Shown here piece by piece: positions 18,370 through 27,889 of a DNA stretch of 64,000 bases. The translations under genes and the position numbers were made by a program. The DNA comes from Aequorivita sublithincola DSM 14238 (GTDB taxonomy: Bacteria > Bacteroidota > Bacteroidia > Flavobacteriales > Flavobacteriaceae): NCBI RefSeq assembly GCF_000265385.1, contig NC_018013.1, positions 3,206,501 to 3,270,500 of the forward strand, read 5' to 3'. A model generated the notes under the pieces. It ran no database searches and was not told the DNA's origin. It saw nothing but the letters and a program-made list of their open reading frames with translations. The number at the start of each line of letters is the position of its first letter. Within the stretch, counting starts at the first letter, position 1.

Positions 18370-18454
18370 TTCCAACGCTTTACTTTAACAGAATCTTGGC
18401 ATTTGTCAATTAAACCAAAGGTATTTTCGTAGGTCAAAATACTTAAAAGATTTA

Positions 18455-20950
18455 ATGAAGTTTACATTCTCCCTCCTGCTCTTGTTTACCACAACATTTC
18501 TGATGGCACAAAACCCTGAAAAAAAACAAGTTACCGTAAAAGGAATCATTCTTGAAGAAGGCACCAACTATCCGCTGGAATACTCAACGGTTTCATTCAT
18601 CAATAAACAAGGAAAAACCATTACGGGAGGTATTACCGATACTGAAGGAAATTTCAGCATTGAAGTTCCTGCTGGCGTTTATACTGTTAAATATGAGTTT
18701 ATTTCCTATAAAGCCAAAGAAGTTCCAAACCAAAACTTAACGAAAAACACAACGCTTCCAACTATAAAATTAGCGTTGGATGCTGCCAGCTTGGACGAAG
18801 TTGTAGTTCGTGCCGAAACCACTGAAGTACAAATAAGGCTCGATAAAAAAATATACAATATTGGTAAAGATCTAACCGCAGGTGGAGCCACAGTTAGTGA
18901 TGCACTTAACAACGTACCTTCCGTAACAGTAGATGTGGATGGAACAATCGCCCTTCGTGGTAATGAAAACGTAAAAATTCTAATCAACGGGAAACCTTCT
19001 GCCATTGCAGGTTTTGGATCTACTGATGCGCTTCGCCAACTTCCCGCAGATGCTATTGAACGTGTAGAAGTAATCACCTCGCCTTCAGCCCGTTATGATG
19101 CTGAAGGAACTGCTGGTATTTTAAACATAATTCTTAAAAAAGAAAAGACTTTGGGTGTTAATGGATCATTAACCTCAACCATTGGCGTTCCATTAAATAG
19201 TAGTGTTTCGGGAAATATAAATGTTAGGACAGATAAATTCAATATTTTCAATACCACGGGACTTAGTTATAGAACTGGGCCCGGAAAGGCCTTTTTCAAC
19301 AACAACTATCTTCCGCGAACTATTATAGATACTATAACTGGCACCACTACAACCGTTGAACCCAAATTTGACCAAATTATTGAAAACAGAAAATACGATC
19401 GTCTCAATCAAAACTTCAATACTAATTTAGGGATTGAATATTATTTAACAAAAAAATCTTCGCTTACGGCAAGTGGTTTTCTTCGATTGGGTAATGACGA
19501 AGACGTAACCACAAACGATACTCAAAATTTCAAGAATAACGACTTAAAGGAAAGCACCAAAAGGATTGAAAACCAAACGGAAGATGATACCAGTTATCAG
19601 TTTTCATTGAATTACGTTAATAATTTCAACGATAAAGGTCATAAACTTACTGCAGATCTTCAATATGACCGCGATAAAGAAACGCAGCGCTCTATAATTG
19701 ATGACCGAAGAATATTTCCAGATTTAGAAATCCTTCCTGCCGAAGATATTACAAGTAAAGAAAACCAAACCGAATACCTTGCCCAAGCAGATTATGTTTT
19801 GCCTATTGGCGAAAACGCTCAATTTGAAGCAGGTTATAGAGGTAATTTTGAAACAAAGAGTACAGATTATTCTTTATCTAACGAAATAGGAACTTCTGGA
19901 ATTTTTGTTCGTAATGATAGTATTTCCAACGTGTTTACGCACACTGAAAACGTAAACGCCGTGTATTCGCAGTATGGAAATAAATTCGGAAAGTTTTCAT
20001 TTCTTTTGGGGCTTAGACTTGAAAACACACAACTTAAAGGAAAGGTAGATGCTGAAAATATTTCTGAAAACCCTCCTTTCGATTTAAATTTTGATAGGAA
20101 CTATACTGGGCTTTTCCCAACTTTGAATTTTACTTTTGAATTAAAACAAAATGAAAATATCACGCTCGGTTACAACAGACGTATCAACAGACCAAGAAGC
20201 TGGTTTATTAATCCCTTCCCTTCCCGCTCTAGTGAAACAAATATTTTTCAAGGAAACCCTTCTCTAGAACCAGCTTATGCAAGTGCTTTCGATTTGGGAT
20301 ATTTAAAGCGTTGGAAAAAACTTACGCTGTCCTCTTCCATTTATTACCAACACGAAACCGATGGCTTTGAGCGCGTTCAGGAAGAAACGGGTCAATTTAC
20401 GAGTAATGGAGTTTCAATCATTAGAACTTTACCTATCAATCTAGCTACCAACGACCGTTATGGTTTTGAATTGGGCTTGCTTTACAATCCATACAAATGG
20501 CTTACACTTAATGGAAGTTTCAACTATTTCAAGTTTAAAACCGAAGGATTTTATAACAATATAGATTACGGGACAGAAAACAACAGTTATTTCGGAAGAT
20601 TCAGCAGCAAAGTGAAATTGCCTGCAAAAATTGATTGGCAAACCAATGCGTTTTACAGAGGCCCTTCAAACAACTCCCAAACCGAAAGCGACGGTATCCT
20701 TTCAGTAGATATGGCAATTAGCAAAGATATTATTGATGATAACGGTACGCTTGCACTTAATGTTAGCGATCTATTAAATTCTCGAAAAAGAAACAGTCTT
20801 ACAACCACAAACACTTTTACAAGTGAAAGTGAATTTCAATGGAGAAAACGTCAAATTAACCTAACTTTTACGTACCGTTTCAACCAAAAGAAACAGCGTC
20901 AGCGTCCGCAAAAAGGTGGTGGCGATGATGAAGGAGGATTTGAAGGGTAA
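18455..20950 (+). CDS. TonB-receptor-like outer membrane barrel protein
   Basis: The signal peptide ends TTFLMAQ. Residues about 25-110 form a carboxypeptidase-regulatory-like domain, residues 125-225 a TonB-type plug (DALNNVPSVTVDVDGTIALRGN and PSARYDAEGTAGILNIILKK), and the rest a barrel of the OMP-beta-barrel-3 type. The barrel ends LTFTYRFNQK and is followed by a short Lys/Arg/Gly/Glu-rich tail (GGGDDEGGFEG). Such proteins lack a SusD partner. Cargo is unknown. A weak promoter (TTTG near 18403 and TATTTTCG) lies upstream. Confidence 0.82.
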   Translation: MKFTFSLLLLFTTTFLMAQNPEKKQVTVKGIILEEGTNYPLEYSTVSFINKQGKTITGGITDTEGNFSIEVPAGVYTVKYEFISYKAKEVPNQNLTKNTTLPTIKLALDAASLDEVVVRAETTEVQIRLDKKIYNIGKDLTAGGATVSDALNNVPSVTVDVDGTIALRGNENVKILINGKPSAIAGFGSTDALRQLPADAIERVEVITSPSARYDAEGTAGILNIILKKEKTLGVNGSLTSTIGVPLNSSVSGNINVRTDKFNIFNTTGLSYRTGPGKAFFNNNYLPRTIIDTITGTTTTVEPKFDQIIENRKYDRLNQNFNTNLGIEYYLTKKSSLTASGFLRLGNDEDVTTNDTQNFKNNDLKESTKRIENQTEDDTSYQFSLNYVNNFNDKGHKLTADLQYDRDKETQRSIIDDRRIFPDLEILPAEDITSKENQTEYLAQADYVLPIGENAQFEAGYRGNFETKSTDYSLSNEIGTSGIFVRNDSISNVFTHTENVNAVYSQYGNKFGKFSFLLGLRLENTQLKGKVDAENISENPPFDLNFDRNYTGLFPTLNFTFELKQNENITLGYNRRINRPRSWFINPFPSRSSETNIFQGNPSLEPAYASAFDLGYLKRWKKLTLSSSIYYQHETDGFERVQEETGQFTSNGVSIIRTLPINLATNDRYGFELGLLYNPYKWLTLNGSFNYFKFKTEGFYNNIDYGTENNSYFGRFSSKVKLPAKIDWQTNAFYRGPSNNSQTESDGILSVDMAISKDIIDDNGTLALNVSDLLNSRKRNSLTTTNTFTSESEFQWRKRQINLTFTYRFNQKKQRQRPQKGGGDDEGGFEG

Positions 20951-20970
20951 GATTCTTAACAACAGAGCAT

Positions 20971-21002
20971 AAAAAAAGGGAACCAATTTGGTTCCCTTTT
21001 TT
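20971..21002. terminator. strong bidirectional terminator
   Basis: AAAAAAGGGAACCA and TGGTTCCCTTTTTT are perfect complements around a 3-base loop, with A and T runs on both sides. It serves both the barrel gene and the convergent small membrane gene. Confidence 0.9.
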
Positions 21003-21024
21003 ATTTAAAATATATTTTGAAAAA

Positions 21025-21195
21025 TTATTTCAGTTGTTTATTTTTCTTTGCTTCACGCTTCATTTTCCAGCTTTCGTATAGTGAGCCACCAATCCAATAA
21101 GGTAGAATGCTTACTAAGAATATCATTAACCAAAATCCGATGGTTATTACTGTCATAATCGCGATAAATCCTAAATATTGTTCAAAAGTAAACAT
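21025..21195 (-). CDS. 56-residue inner membrane protein
   Basis: The ATG at 21195 opens a frame of 56 residues (MFTFEQYLGF to NKQLK). Residues 9-39 are one long or two short hydrophobic helices, followed by a strongly basic tail (KMKREAKKNKQ) that should face the cytoplasm. It ends just before the shared terminator. The family is not known to me; the clear membrane pattern and position between terminators argue that it is real. Confidence 0.6.
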   Translation of the reverse strand: MFTFEQYLGFIAIMTVITIGFWLMIFLVSILPYWIGGSLYESWKMKREAKKNKQLK

Positions 21196-21297
21196 GATGT
21201 GGCTTTTTTAAATTGATGGTTCAAAGATAAAAGGATTTTTTGATAATAGACAATAAATTTATCTGATTTATTCACAACAAATAAACAGTCGTGCGGG

Positions 21298-21328
21298 TTG
21301 AACAACTTTTTGCTTTTCATTACCTTTG
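21298..21328 (+). promoter_or_regulatory. promoter of fumC
   Basis: TTG (21298-21300), 20-base spacer, TACCTTTG (21321-21328): a full match to the Bacteroidota housekeeping promoter. The ATG follows 60 bases after the -7 element. Confidence 0.7.
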
Positions 21329-21388
21329 CCTTTTAACTCCAAAGCTTTAGTTTAGGGGTTTAATTAATTCATAATAAATCCTTTCACA

Positions 21389-22774
21389 ATGCAATATAGA
21401 ATAGAAAAAGATACCATGGGCGAGGTAAAAGTACCTGCCGACAAACTATGGGGCGCACAAACAGAGCGTTCTTTTGAAAATTTTAAAATCGGTCCAAAAG
21501 CTTCTATGCCGCTGGAAATAATCTACGGTTTTGCGTATCTTAAAAAAGCCGCAGCATATACAAACTGTGAACTCGGCGTTCTTTCCGAAGAAAAAAGAGA
21601 CTTTATTGCAAAAGTGTGTGACGAAATTTTAGAAGGAAAACACGACGATCAATTTCCACTCGTGATCTGGCAAACCGGAAGCGGCACACAAAGTAACATG
21701 AATGTGAATGAAGTGATTGCCAACCGGGCCCACCAACTTGCTGGAAAAACAATTGGCGAAGGCGACAAAACCCTTCAACCAAATGATGATGTTAACAAAT
21801 CACAGTCTTCAAACGATACTTTCCCAACGGGAATGCACATTGCAGCTTATAAAAAACTGATTGAAAACACAATTCCCGGAGTTGAACAACTTCAAAAAAC
21901 ACTTTCAAAAAAAGCGGAGGAATATAAAAGTGTGGTAAAAATTGGCCGAACTCATTTTATGGACGCTACTCCCCTAACTCTTGGGCAGGAATTTAGTGGT
22001 TATGCGGCGCAACTTCAACACGGAATAAAAGCACTTAAAAACACACTTCCACATTTGGCAGAACTCGCTTTGGGCGGAACTGCCGTTGGAACAGGTTTGA
22101 ATACGCCAAAAGGCTACGACGTAAAAGTTGCAGAATACATTGCAAAATTCACAGACTTGCCTTTTATAACAGCAAAAAATAAGTTTGAAGCTCTTGCCGC
22201 ACACGATGCTTTTGTTGAAAGTCACGGTGCCTTAAAGCAATTGGCTGTTTCATTAAACAAAATAGCCAATGATGTACGAATGCTTGCCAGCGGACCAAGA
22301 AGCGGAATTGGCGAAATAAACATTCCGGCAAATGAGCCAGGCTCCTCAATTATGCCCGGAAAAGTAAACCCAACGCAATGTGAAGCCTTAACAATGGTAA
22401 GTGCGCAAGTAATCGGAAACGATATGGCAATCGCCGTTGGTGGAATGCAAGGACAATTTGAATTGAACGTTTTTAAACCAGTTATGGCTGCTAATTTTCT
22501 TCAATCTGCGCAATTGATTGGTGATGCTTGTGTTTCTTTTGATGTGCATTGCGCTCAAGGAATTGAGCCAAATTACGAAGTAATCAAAAAGCAATTGAAC
22601 AACAGTTTGATGCTAGTTACCGCGCTTAACCCAAAAATCGGTTATTATAAAGCTGCTGAAATTGCAAACACAGCCCATAAAAATGGAACTACTTTAAAAG
22701 AAGAAGCAGTAAACCTAGGTTATGTAACTGCGGAAGAGTTTGATGAGTGGGTGAAACCCGAGGATATGGTCTAA
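21389..22774 (+). CDS. fumC: class II fumarate hydratase
   Basis: Interconverts fumarate and L-malate in the TCA cycle (cytosol, homotetramer). The N-terminus [20 protein letters not shown] and the signature [11 protein letters not shown] near residue 317 identify the fumarase/aspartase superfamily. [29 protein letters not shown] and [16 protein letters not shown] are class II fumarase motifs and rule out aspartase and argininosuccinate lyase. Length of 461 residues is normal. Single-gene unit with its own promoter and a downstream inverted repeat. Confidence 0.96.
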   Translation: MQYRIEKDTMGEVKVPADKLWGAQTERSFENFKIGPKASMPLEIIYGFAYLKKAAAYTNCELGVLSEEKRDFIAKVCDEILEGKHDDQFPLVIWQTGSGTQSNMNVNEVIANRAHQLAGKTIGEGDKTLQPNDDVNKSQSSNDTFPTGMHIAAYKKLIENTIPGVEQLQKTLSKKAEEYKSVVKIGRTHFMDATPLTLGQEFSGYAAQLQHGIKALKNTLPHLAELALGGTAVGTGLNTPKGYDVKVAEYIAKFTDLPFITAKNKFEALAAHDAFVESHGALKQLAVSLNKIANDVRMLASGPRSGIGEINIPANEPGSSIMPGKVNPTQCEALTMVSAQVIGNDMAIAVGGMQGQFELNVFKPVMAANFLQSAQLIGDACVSFDVHCAQGIEPNYEVIKKQLNNSLMLVTALNPKIGYYKAAEIANTAHKNGTTLKEEAVNLGYVTAEEFDEWVKPEDMV

Positions 22775-22808
22775 AGGATTTTCCAATTGTAGATTGAAAA
22801 TTTATTTG

Positions 22809-22856
22809 ACCACGAATTCACGAATTATTATTTAAAAATATTCGTGAATTCGTGGT
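22809..22856. repeat. perfect inverted repeat ACCACGAATTCACGAAT, terminator-like
   Basis: A perfect 17-base stem with a 14-base A/T loop sits between convergent fumC and the symporter gene, so it may terminate both. It belongs to the CCACGAATnCACGAAT family seen also at 39391, 61635 and 63035. Confidence 0.85.
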
Positions 22857-22862
22857 TATTTT

Positions 22863-24569
22863 TTAAACTTCAGCAGCAACTTTCATTTCAGAATTATCGT
22901 TTTTCGGTAATAGAACTTGCAATAATAATGCAATTCCCATAACGATAGCGCAGCCTACAACGTTCAACCATAAATAAGGCATAAGGTCAATATACCAAAA
23001 ATAGATAATGACTACTTGGGTGATTAAAGCCGCAATAAAAACAGCTTTACTACGAACGTATTTGATAAAGAATGCGAGTAGAAAAATGCCTAAAACATTT
23101 CCGTAGAAAATAGAACCGATAATATTTACAAGCTGAATAAGGTTATCAAATAAATGTGCTGAACAAGCCACTACTATTGCGATAATTCCCCATAAAAGTG
23201 TAAAGCCGCGCGAAGCCGCTACATAATGTTTTTCGCGCTTTCCGGGTACGTTTCGTTTGTAAAGATCAATACTGGTTGTGCTTCCCAAAGCATTCAGTTC
23301 TGAAGCTGTGGAAGACATTGCCGCGCTTAAAATTACGGCCAAAAGCAAACCTATCAAACCACGTGGAAGATTGGTTAAAATGAAGTGAATAAAAACGTAA
23401 TCCTTATCGTTTGTTTCAGCATTGGGATTCGCTTTTTTTATTAGTGAAACCGATTGTTCTCGCAATTTATCTTCGGAAGCGTTTAAGGTTTTTATTTCTT
23501 TAACATAGGTTTGTTTCTCCAGCTCAGTTTCAGCTCTTGAATAATCTATTTGAGTGGCCGCCAATTGTTTGTCTAGAGCTTCTTTTTTTACTTCCAAAGC
23601 TTTGTATTCACCAGCATACTCAGAACTTTGAACATCTTTTACTGCGGAAGGATTAAAGTGAAGCGGAGAACTATTGAATTGATAAAAAACGAAAACCATG
23701 ATTCCCACCAACAATATGAAGAACTGCATTGGTACTTTTAACAAGCCGTTCATTATTAAACCCATTTGACTTTGCTTCACACTTCTTCCGGAAAGATAGC
23801 GTTGTACCTGACTTTGGTCTGTTCCGAAATAGGAGAGCGCCAAAAAAGTTCCACCGATGATTCCGCTCCAAAAAGTATAGCGGTTATCAAAATCGAAAGA
23901 AAAATCTAAGATATCCATTTTGCCGTTGGCACCAGCAATTTCAAGGGCTTTCGTGAAAGTAATATCGAGCGGCAAATAATTTAGAATTAAAAGAAAGGCA
24001 ATTAGCATTCCAAAGAAAATAACAGCCATTTGCTGCTTTTGGGTAACGCTCACGGCCTTCGTGCCACCACTTACTGTATAAATAATTACGAGTACACCGA
24101 TGATGATATTCAAATAAATCAAATTCCAACCCAATACTGCTGAAAGTATGATGGATGGTGCGAAAATCGTAATTCCACAAGCCAATCCACGTTGAATTAA
24201 AAATAGAATCGCAGTTAATGTTCTTGTTTTTTTATCGAAACGAGTTTCAAGGTATTCGTAGGCTGTATAAACCTTTAGTTTGTGGTAGATAGGAATAAAA
24301 ACCAAGCAGATTATCACCATTGCAATTGGCAATCCGAAATAAAACTGGACAAAGCCCATCCCATCGTGAAATGCTTGTCCTGGCGTTGAAAGGAAAGTAA
24401 TTGCACTGGCTTGCGTTGCCATAACACTTAGCCCAATCGTCCACCAATGTGCCGTGTTACCACCTTTTAAATAATCGCCCACATCTTTTTGTTGACGCGA
24501 TTTCCACGTACCGTAAAGCACGATAAAAAGCAGCGTCCCAATTAAAACAATCCAGTCAATCTGCTGCAT
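22863..24569 (-). CDS. sodium:solute symporter (SSS family)
   Basis: 568 residues with about 13 hydrophobic helices. N-terminal WIVLIGTLLFIVLYGTWKSR and SVMATQASAITFLSTPGQAFHDG match the SSS core, where the TM1/TM2 region binds sodium. A hydrophilic coiled insertion of about 60 residues (EYKALEVKKEALDKQ onwards, near 315-375) separates two helices. The substrate is not predictable; solutes in the family include sugars, sialic acid, proline and pantothenate. The start codon directly abuts the stop of a 36-residue micro-ORF (TAAATG). PIG-L deacetylase genes further upstream suggest a sugar or N-acetyl-sugar link, by inference only. Confidence 0.9.
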   Translation of the reverse strand: MQQIDWIVLIGTLLFIVLYGTWKSRQQKDVGDYLKGGNTAHWWTIGLSVMATQASAITFLSTPGQAFHDGMGFVQFYFGLPIAMVIICLVFIPIYHKLKVYTAYEYLETRFDKKTRTLTAILFLIQRGLACGITIFAPSIILSAVLGWNLIYLNIIIGVLVIIYTVSGGTKAVSVTQKQQMAVIFFGMLIAFLLILNYLPLDITFTKALEIAGANGKMDILDFSFDFDNRYTFWSGIIGGTFLALSYFGTDQSQVQRYLSGRSVKQSQMGLIMNGLLKVPMQFFILLVGIMVFVFYQFNSSPLHFNPSAVKDVQSSEYAGEYKALEVKKEALDKQLAATQIDYSRAETELEKQTYVKEIKTLNASEDKLREQSVSLIKKANPNAETNDKDYVFIHFILTNLPRGLIGLLLAVILSAAMSSTASELNALGSTTSIDLYKRNVPGKREKHYVAASRGFTLLWGIIAIVVACSAHLFDNLIQLVNIIGSIFYGNVLGIFLLAFFIKYVRSKAVFIAALITQVVIIYFWYIDLMPYLWLNVVGCAIVMGIALLLQVLLPKNDNSEMKVAAEV

Positions 24570-24680
24570 TTAGGCGTAGTTTTGCATTATTAAATAAAAC
24601 ACATAGATATAGGCCGCATTAATCACTAAGACTAGTGTGAAGCTTTTTTTCCAAACGAATTTTTGGGGAGCGTTTTTCAT
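24570..24680 (-). CDS. 36-residue single-helix membrane micro-protein coupled to the symporter
   Basis: MKNAPQKFVWKKSFTLVLVI is followed by NAAYIYVFYLIMQNYA: a basic N-terminus and one transmembrane helix (about 14-34). Both ends are coupled: its ATG directly follows the TAA of the PIN toxin gene, and its TAA directly precedes the ATG of the symporter (TAAATG at both junctions). Short membrane proteins are known next to other SSS transporters (for example YhdT with PanF), so a small subunit is plausible. It is too short for homology to be judged by eye. Confidence 0.6.
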   Translation of the reverse strand: MKNAPQKFVWKKSFTLVLVINAAYIYVFYLIMQNYA

Positions 24681-25094
24681 TTATATTTTTTCCATTTCGG
24701 TCTCAAATTCAGAATAAGTTAAGATATTGGTTTTTCCTATTTCTTTGAGCAATAATAGGTCATTATCGCCAGTAATTAGATAATCTGCTTTGCCATCAAC
24801 AGCTAAATTCAATAGAAAATTATCCTTTTCGTCACGACAAATTTTTAAATTAGAAGTTGGTTTTATTTGAATACCGTATACTTTAAAAACAGCAAACAAA
24901 ATATTTACATCTTCTAATGAAAAGAATTTTTTGAAATGTGGTCTACGAGAAACATCCCAAAATTCCGATATGGATTGGGTGGAAAAAAGTATGATTATAT
25001 CGTTGGAAATAATAAGCTTTTTAAGAGTTTGATACTTTTTGGTTATTAAAAAACTTATCCATAAGTTGGTATCAACGATTATTTTCTTGCTCAT
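24681..25094 (-). CDS. PIN-domain toxin of a type II toxin-antitoxin pair
   Basis: 137 residues, the PIN family of COG1569 type. The acidic residues that bind Mg/Mn are in place: D8 (IIVDTNLW), E44 (SISEFWDV), D91 (EKDNFLLNLA) and D110 (YLITGDNDL). Toxins of this fold are RNases. The start lies inside the antitoxin gene, overlapping it by 23 bases, as usual for such pairs. Its stop TAA abuts the micro-ORF start, so the pair has been inserted into, or absorbed by, the symporter operon. Confidence 0.88.
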   Translation of the reverse strand: MSKKIIVDTNLWISFLITKKYQTLKKLIISNDIIILFSTQSISEFWDVSRRPHFKKFFSLEDVNILFAVFKVYGIQIKPTSNLKICRDEKDNFLLNLAVDGKADYLITGDNDLLLLKEIGKTNILTYSEFETEMEKI

Positions 25095-25293
25095 ATCTCG
25101 CTTTTCTCACTATTTCCACTTCCTCCGTGATTTCTTCGAGTGTAGGAACGTTTTCGGAATTACTTTGCAATCGCTTCAGAAGTTCTAAAAATTCCTTTTT
25201 AGAATCATCAATTTCAATCAAATCATTATCCACCATTTCCTTTAAAAGCCTTTTCGCTTTCGGATTTAAAATTTTGACGCTCAATATTTCCAT
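25072..25293 (-). CDS. antitoxin partner of the PIN toxin
   Basis: 73 residues, starting MEILSVKILNPKAKRLLKEM. The N-terminal third resembles the short strand-helix of PIN-associated antitoxins that bind DNA as dimers; the C-terminal part is acidic (TLEEITEEVEIVRKARYEQE), as expected of a toxin-wrapping helix. Translation is coupled by the 23-base overlap. Autoregulation is likely but no palindrome stands out upstream. Confidence 0.78.
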   Translation of the reverse strand: MEILSVKILNPKAKRLLKEMVDNDLIEIDDSKKEFLELLKRLQSNSENVPTLEEITEEVEIVRKARYEQENNR

Positions 25294-25344
25294 AATCCTT
25301 TTATTTAATCTTTAAAAATACGAAAATCCAATCCGTTTAACAAC

Positions 25345-27837
25345 TTATTTTCCCACAGAAAGCATATTCGCAAACAACCTATAAGCTCCTGAAACGCCAG
25401 CTGGAAGTTCACGGAAAAAGCTCAATCCCGTATAAATATAATACCCTCTTCCGTATTTGGCTACTAGAAGTGATCCTTTTGTTTGCGATTCACCCTTGTC
25501 TTTCATTCCAAGGATTGGCGTAAACTCCTTTGCCCATTCATCTGGAAAGTATAATCCGCGTTCCTGCACCCAACCTTCAAAATCTTTTTGAGTGATTTTG
25601 TTTGGTGTATTTAAAAGTGGATTTTCTGGAGCGAGAAATTTGATTTCTGAAAATTCATCGGTTACGCGGTCGCGGGATAGTTTTAGGTCGTAAGGCGCAA
25701 GATTCTCAGTAATCAATCCTCGGCTTGTATTGTACTGAACAATCATTGTTCCGCCGTTTTCAACATATTTATTCAGAATTGGTTGCACAAACGCAAGTTC
25801 GGGAACTGTATTGTATGCGCGGATTCCAACAACAATAGCATCAAAATTCTTAAGATTTTCTTCTGAAATATTTGAAGGCTCAATAGTGGTTACTATATAA
25901 CCAATTTGCTTCAAACTTTCGGGAATTGCATCTCCAGCGCCGTTTATATAACCAATATTTTGTCCTTTTTTCTGAATATCAATCTTCGCCACTTTTGCTT
26001 CCGAAGGCAACAAAACACTTTGATATGGAATGTGCTCGTAATCTATTACAACCAATTCTTTATCAAAAACTTTTCCTTCAGCGCTTACAATTGCCTTTAA
26101 ATATCCCTCGCTTTGTCCGCTTGGTGGCGTAACCGTAAAGTTGAAGGTTTTCGTCTCACCGTTTCTTTCAAGTTGAAACGCTTGTTGCGCAGGTTCAACC
26201 TTCCAGCCTTGGGGATGTTGCAGACTCACATTTCCAAAAATAGTGTCTTTTCCAGCGCGGACAATTACTGAAACAGTTTCAGCATCATTACTAGCGAAAA
26301 TTAAAACTTTTTCTGCGATGGAAGCCGTAACTTCAGGGAGCACTTCCAACGGGCGGTAAACTTCGCCTTTTACGGGATCGTTGAATTTATAAATTATGCT
26401 TTTTGTGAAAGGAATTGTGGTGTTTTCAAATTGAAGTTCGAAAACCAATTGCTCTAACGGCGGGGTTTCAGGAAGGCCTATCAGTTCTTCTTGCGCAACG
26501 TACATTCCAACGGTTCCTTTTTCATTCAACCAATAAGGCGAAGAATATTTTGGATCGTGAGTTCCTGAATTAACTGTAATTTCTAGTTTTTCAGCTTTAT
26601 TAAAAGGAAGTGTTGCAGCTTCATTCCAAAGAATTTTACCGTCAGAATTTTTAACCGATTTTAAAACAACATCTGCTTTTCCACGGTTTATGGCTTCAAT
26701 ATTTACTTTGAAATTTTCGTTTGGATTGATTGAATTTGCTTCGGAAGCCGCTTCAATAAAGATTCCGCCACAATCTAAAATAAGTTGATCTAGTTGTTTC
26801 AGTTTTATATTTCGCCAGTGTTCATCCTTCAAATTTGAAACTAAAGAATAGGCTTTCAACAACTGTGGAAGCATTTCAGAAGGATTTTTATAGTTGAAAT
26901 TTTCTTCCAACGGATTCAAAATCGCTCCAATTGCACTTCCGCCATCAAGCCTTGACCACTTGGTGTTTATGCCTTCAAATAGATTGTTGTCTGAAGGTTT
27001 ACTTCCTTCTAGCAATTCCAGATACTCAGTTTCGGTGCCGCGGGAACCTGTGCTGCCAAAACCTTGCGATTTGTGCATACTTCGACTAAGTGAAGCAATT
27101 TCGCCATTTGATAAACCAAGCTCAGGAAAATAATTTCCAGTTTCAACCGAAACTAGGTTTGATTTGTTCGCTTTTTCAAATTTTTCTTGACTTCCGTAAA
27201 ACCACCATGAAGTATTAAAAAAAAGTCGTTGTGGTTTCCAAACGCCGTATTCTTCAGCAGATTTTGGAAATTTTGAAGCATTATTGACCAAATCAAAAGC
27301 TTCAACACTCAACATTGCTGAAGCAGTGTGATGACCGTGAGTGCTACCAGGACTGCGATGATCAAAGCGGTTTACGATAACATCTGGTTTAAATTTTCGA
27401 ATGGTTCTAACCACATCACTTAAAACATCGTCACGATTCCAAAAAGTAAATGTTTCATCTGGATTTTTGCTGTAACCAAAATCATTGGCACGGGTAAAAA
27501 ACTGCTGACCGCCGTCTGTTCTGCGAGCTGCAAGCAATTCCTGAGTGCGAATTACACCCAAAAGTTCTCGTAGTTCTGGACCAACTAAGTTTTGTCCGCC
27601 ATCGCCACGAGTGAGTGAAAGATAGGCGGTATTTGCGTGAACATCGTTTACCAAATAGGAAATGAGCCGCGTATTTTCATCATCAGGATGGGCGGCAATA
27701 TAAAGGGCAGAACCTACAAAATTTAGCTTTTGAAGGTTGTGGAAAATTTCTGAAGTTGACGATTTTTGAGGAGTTTGTGCGGTGGCTGCTATTGTAAAAA
27801 ATAAAAATAGTAGCCTTAAAAGAATTGATTTTTGCAT
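25345..27837 (-). CDS. large secreted PIG-L/LmbE-family deacetylase
   Basis: The signal peptide MQKSILLRLLFLFFTIAATAQ is followed by the LmbE-like de-N-acetylase domain. AHPDDE at residues 49-54 and HGHH at 167-170 form the zinc site, and the domain spans about 40-260. The remaining 570 residues hold beta-sandwich segments (NPNENFKVNIEAINRGKAD, VTPPSGQSEGYLKA) and a C-terminal flavodoxin-like part (FDAIVVGIRAYNTVPELA), likely a glutamine-amidotransferase-like carbohydrate domain. It probably removes acetyl groups from an amino sugar in the periplasm. The symporter lies downstream on the same strand. Confidence 0.88.
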   Translation of the reverse strand: MQKSILLRLLFLFFTIAATAQTPQKSSTSEIFHNLQKLNFVGSALYIAAHPDDENTRLISYLVNDVHANTAYLSLTRGDGGQNLVGPELRELLGVIRTQELLAARRTDGGQQFFTRANDFGYSKNPDETFTFWNRDDVLSDVVRTIRKFKPDVIVNRFDHRSPGSTHGHHTASAMLSVEAFDLVNNASKFPKSAEEYGVWKPQRLFFNTSWWFYGSQEKFEKANKSNLVSVETGNYFPELGLSNGEIASLSRSMHKSQGFGSTGSRGTETEYLELLEGSKPSDNNLFEGINTKWSRLDGGSAIGAILNPLEENFNYKNPSEMLPQLLKAYSLVSNLKDEHWRNIKLKQLDQLILDCGGIFIEAASEANSINPNENFKVNIEAINRGKADVVLKSVKNSDGKILWNEAATLPFNKAEKLEITVNSGTHDPKYSSPYWLNEKGTVGMYVAQEELIGLPETPPLEQLVFELQFENTTIPFTKSIIYKFNDPVKGEVYRPLEVLPEVTASIAEKVLIFASNDAETVSVIVRAGKDTIFGNVSLQHPQGWKVEPAQQAFQLERNGETKTFNFTVTPPSGQSEGYLKAIVSAEGKVFDKELVVIDYEHIPYQSVLLPSEAKVAKIDIQKKGQNIGYINGAGDAIPESLKQIGYIVTTIEPSNISEENLKNFDAIVVGIRAYNTVPELAFVQPILNKYVENGGTMIVQYNTSRGLITENLAPYDLKLSRDRVTDEFSEIKFLAPENPLLNTPNKITQKDFEGWVQERGLYFPDEWAKEFTPILGMKDKGESQTKGSLLVAKYGRGYYIYTGLSFFRELPAGVSGAYRLFANMLSVGK

Positions 27838-27867
27838 AAAATTAGTGCTGATTTATTCGAAAGTCTT

Positions 27868-27875
27868 CAAAGGTA
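27868..27875 (-). promoter_or_regulatory. -7 element before the PIG-L gene
   Basis: TACCTTTG on the minus strand, 31 bases upstream of the ATG. No clear TTG at the right distance. Confidence 0.45.
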
Positions 27876-27889
27876 CTTATTTGTGAAAA

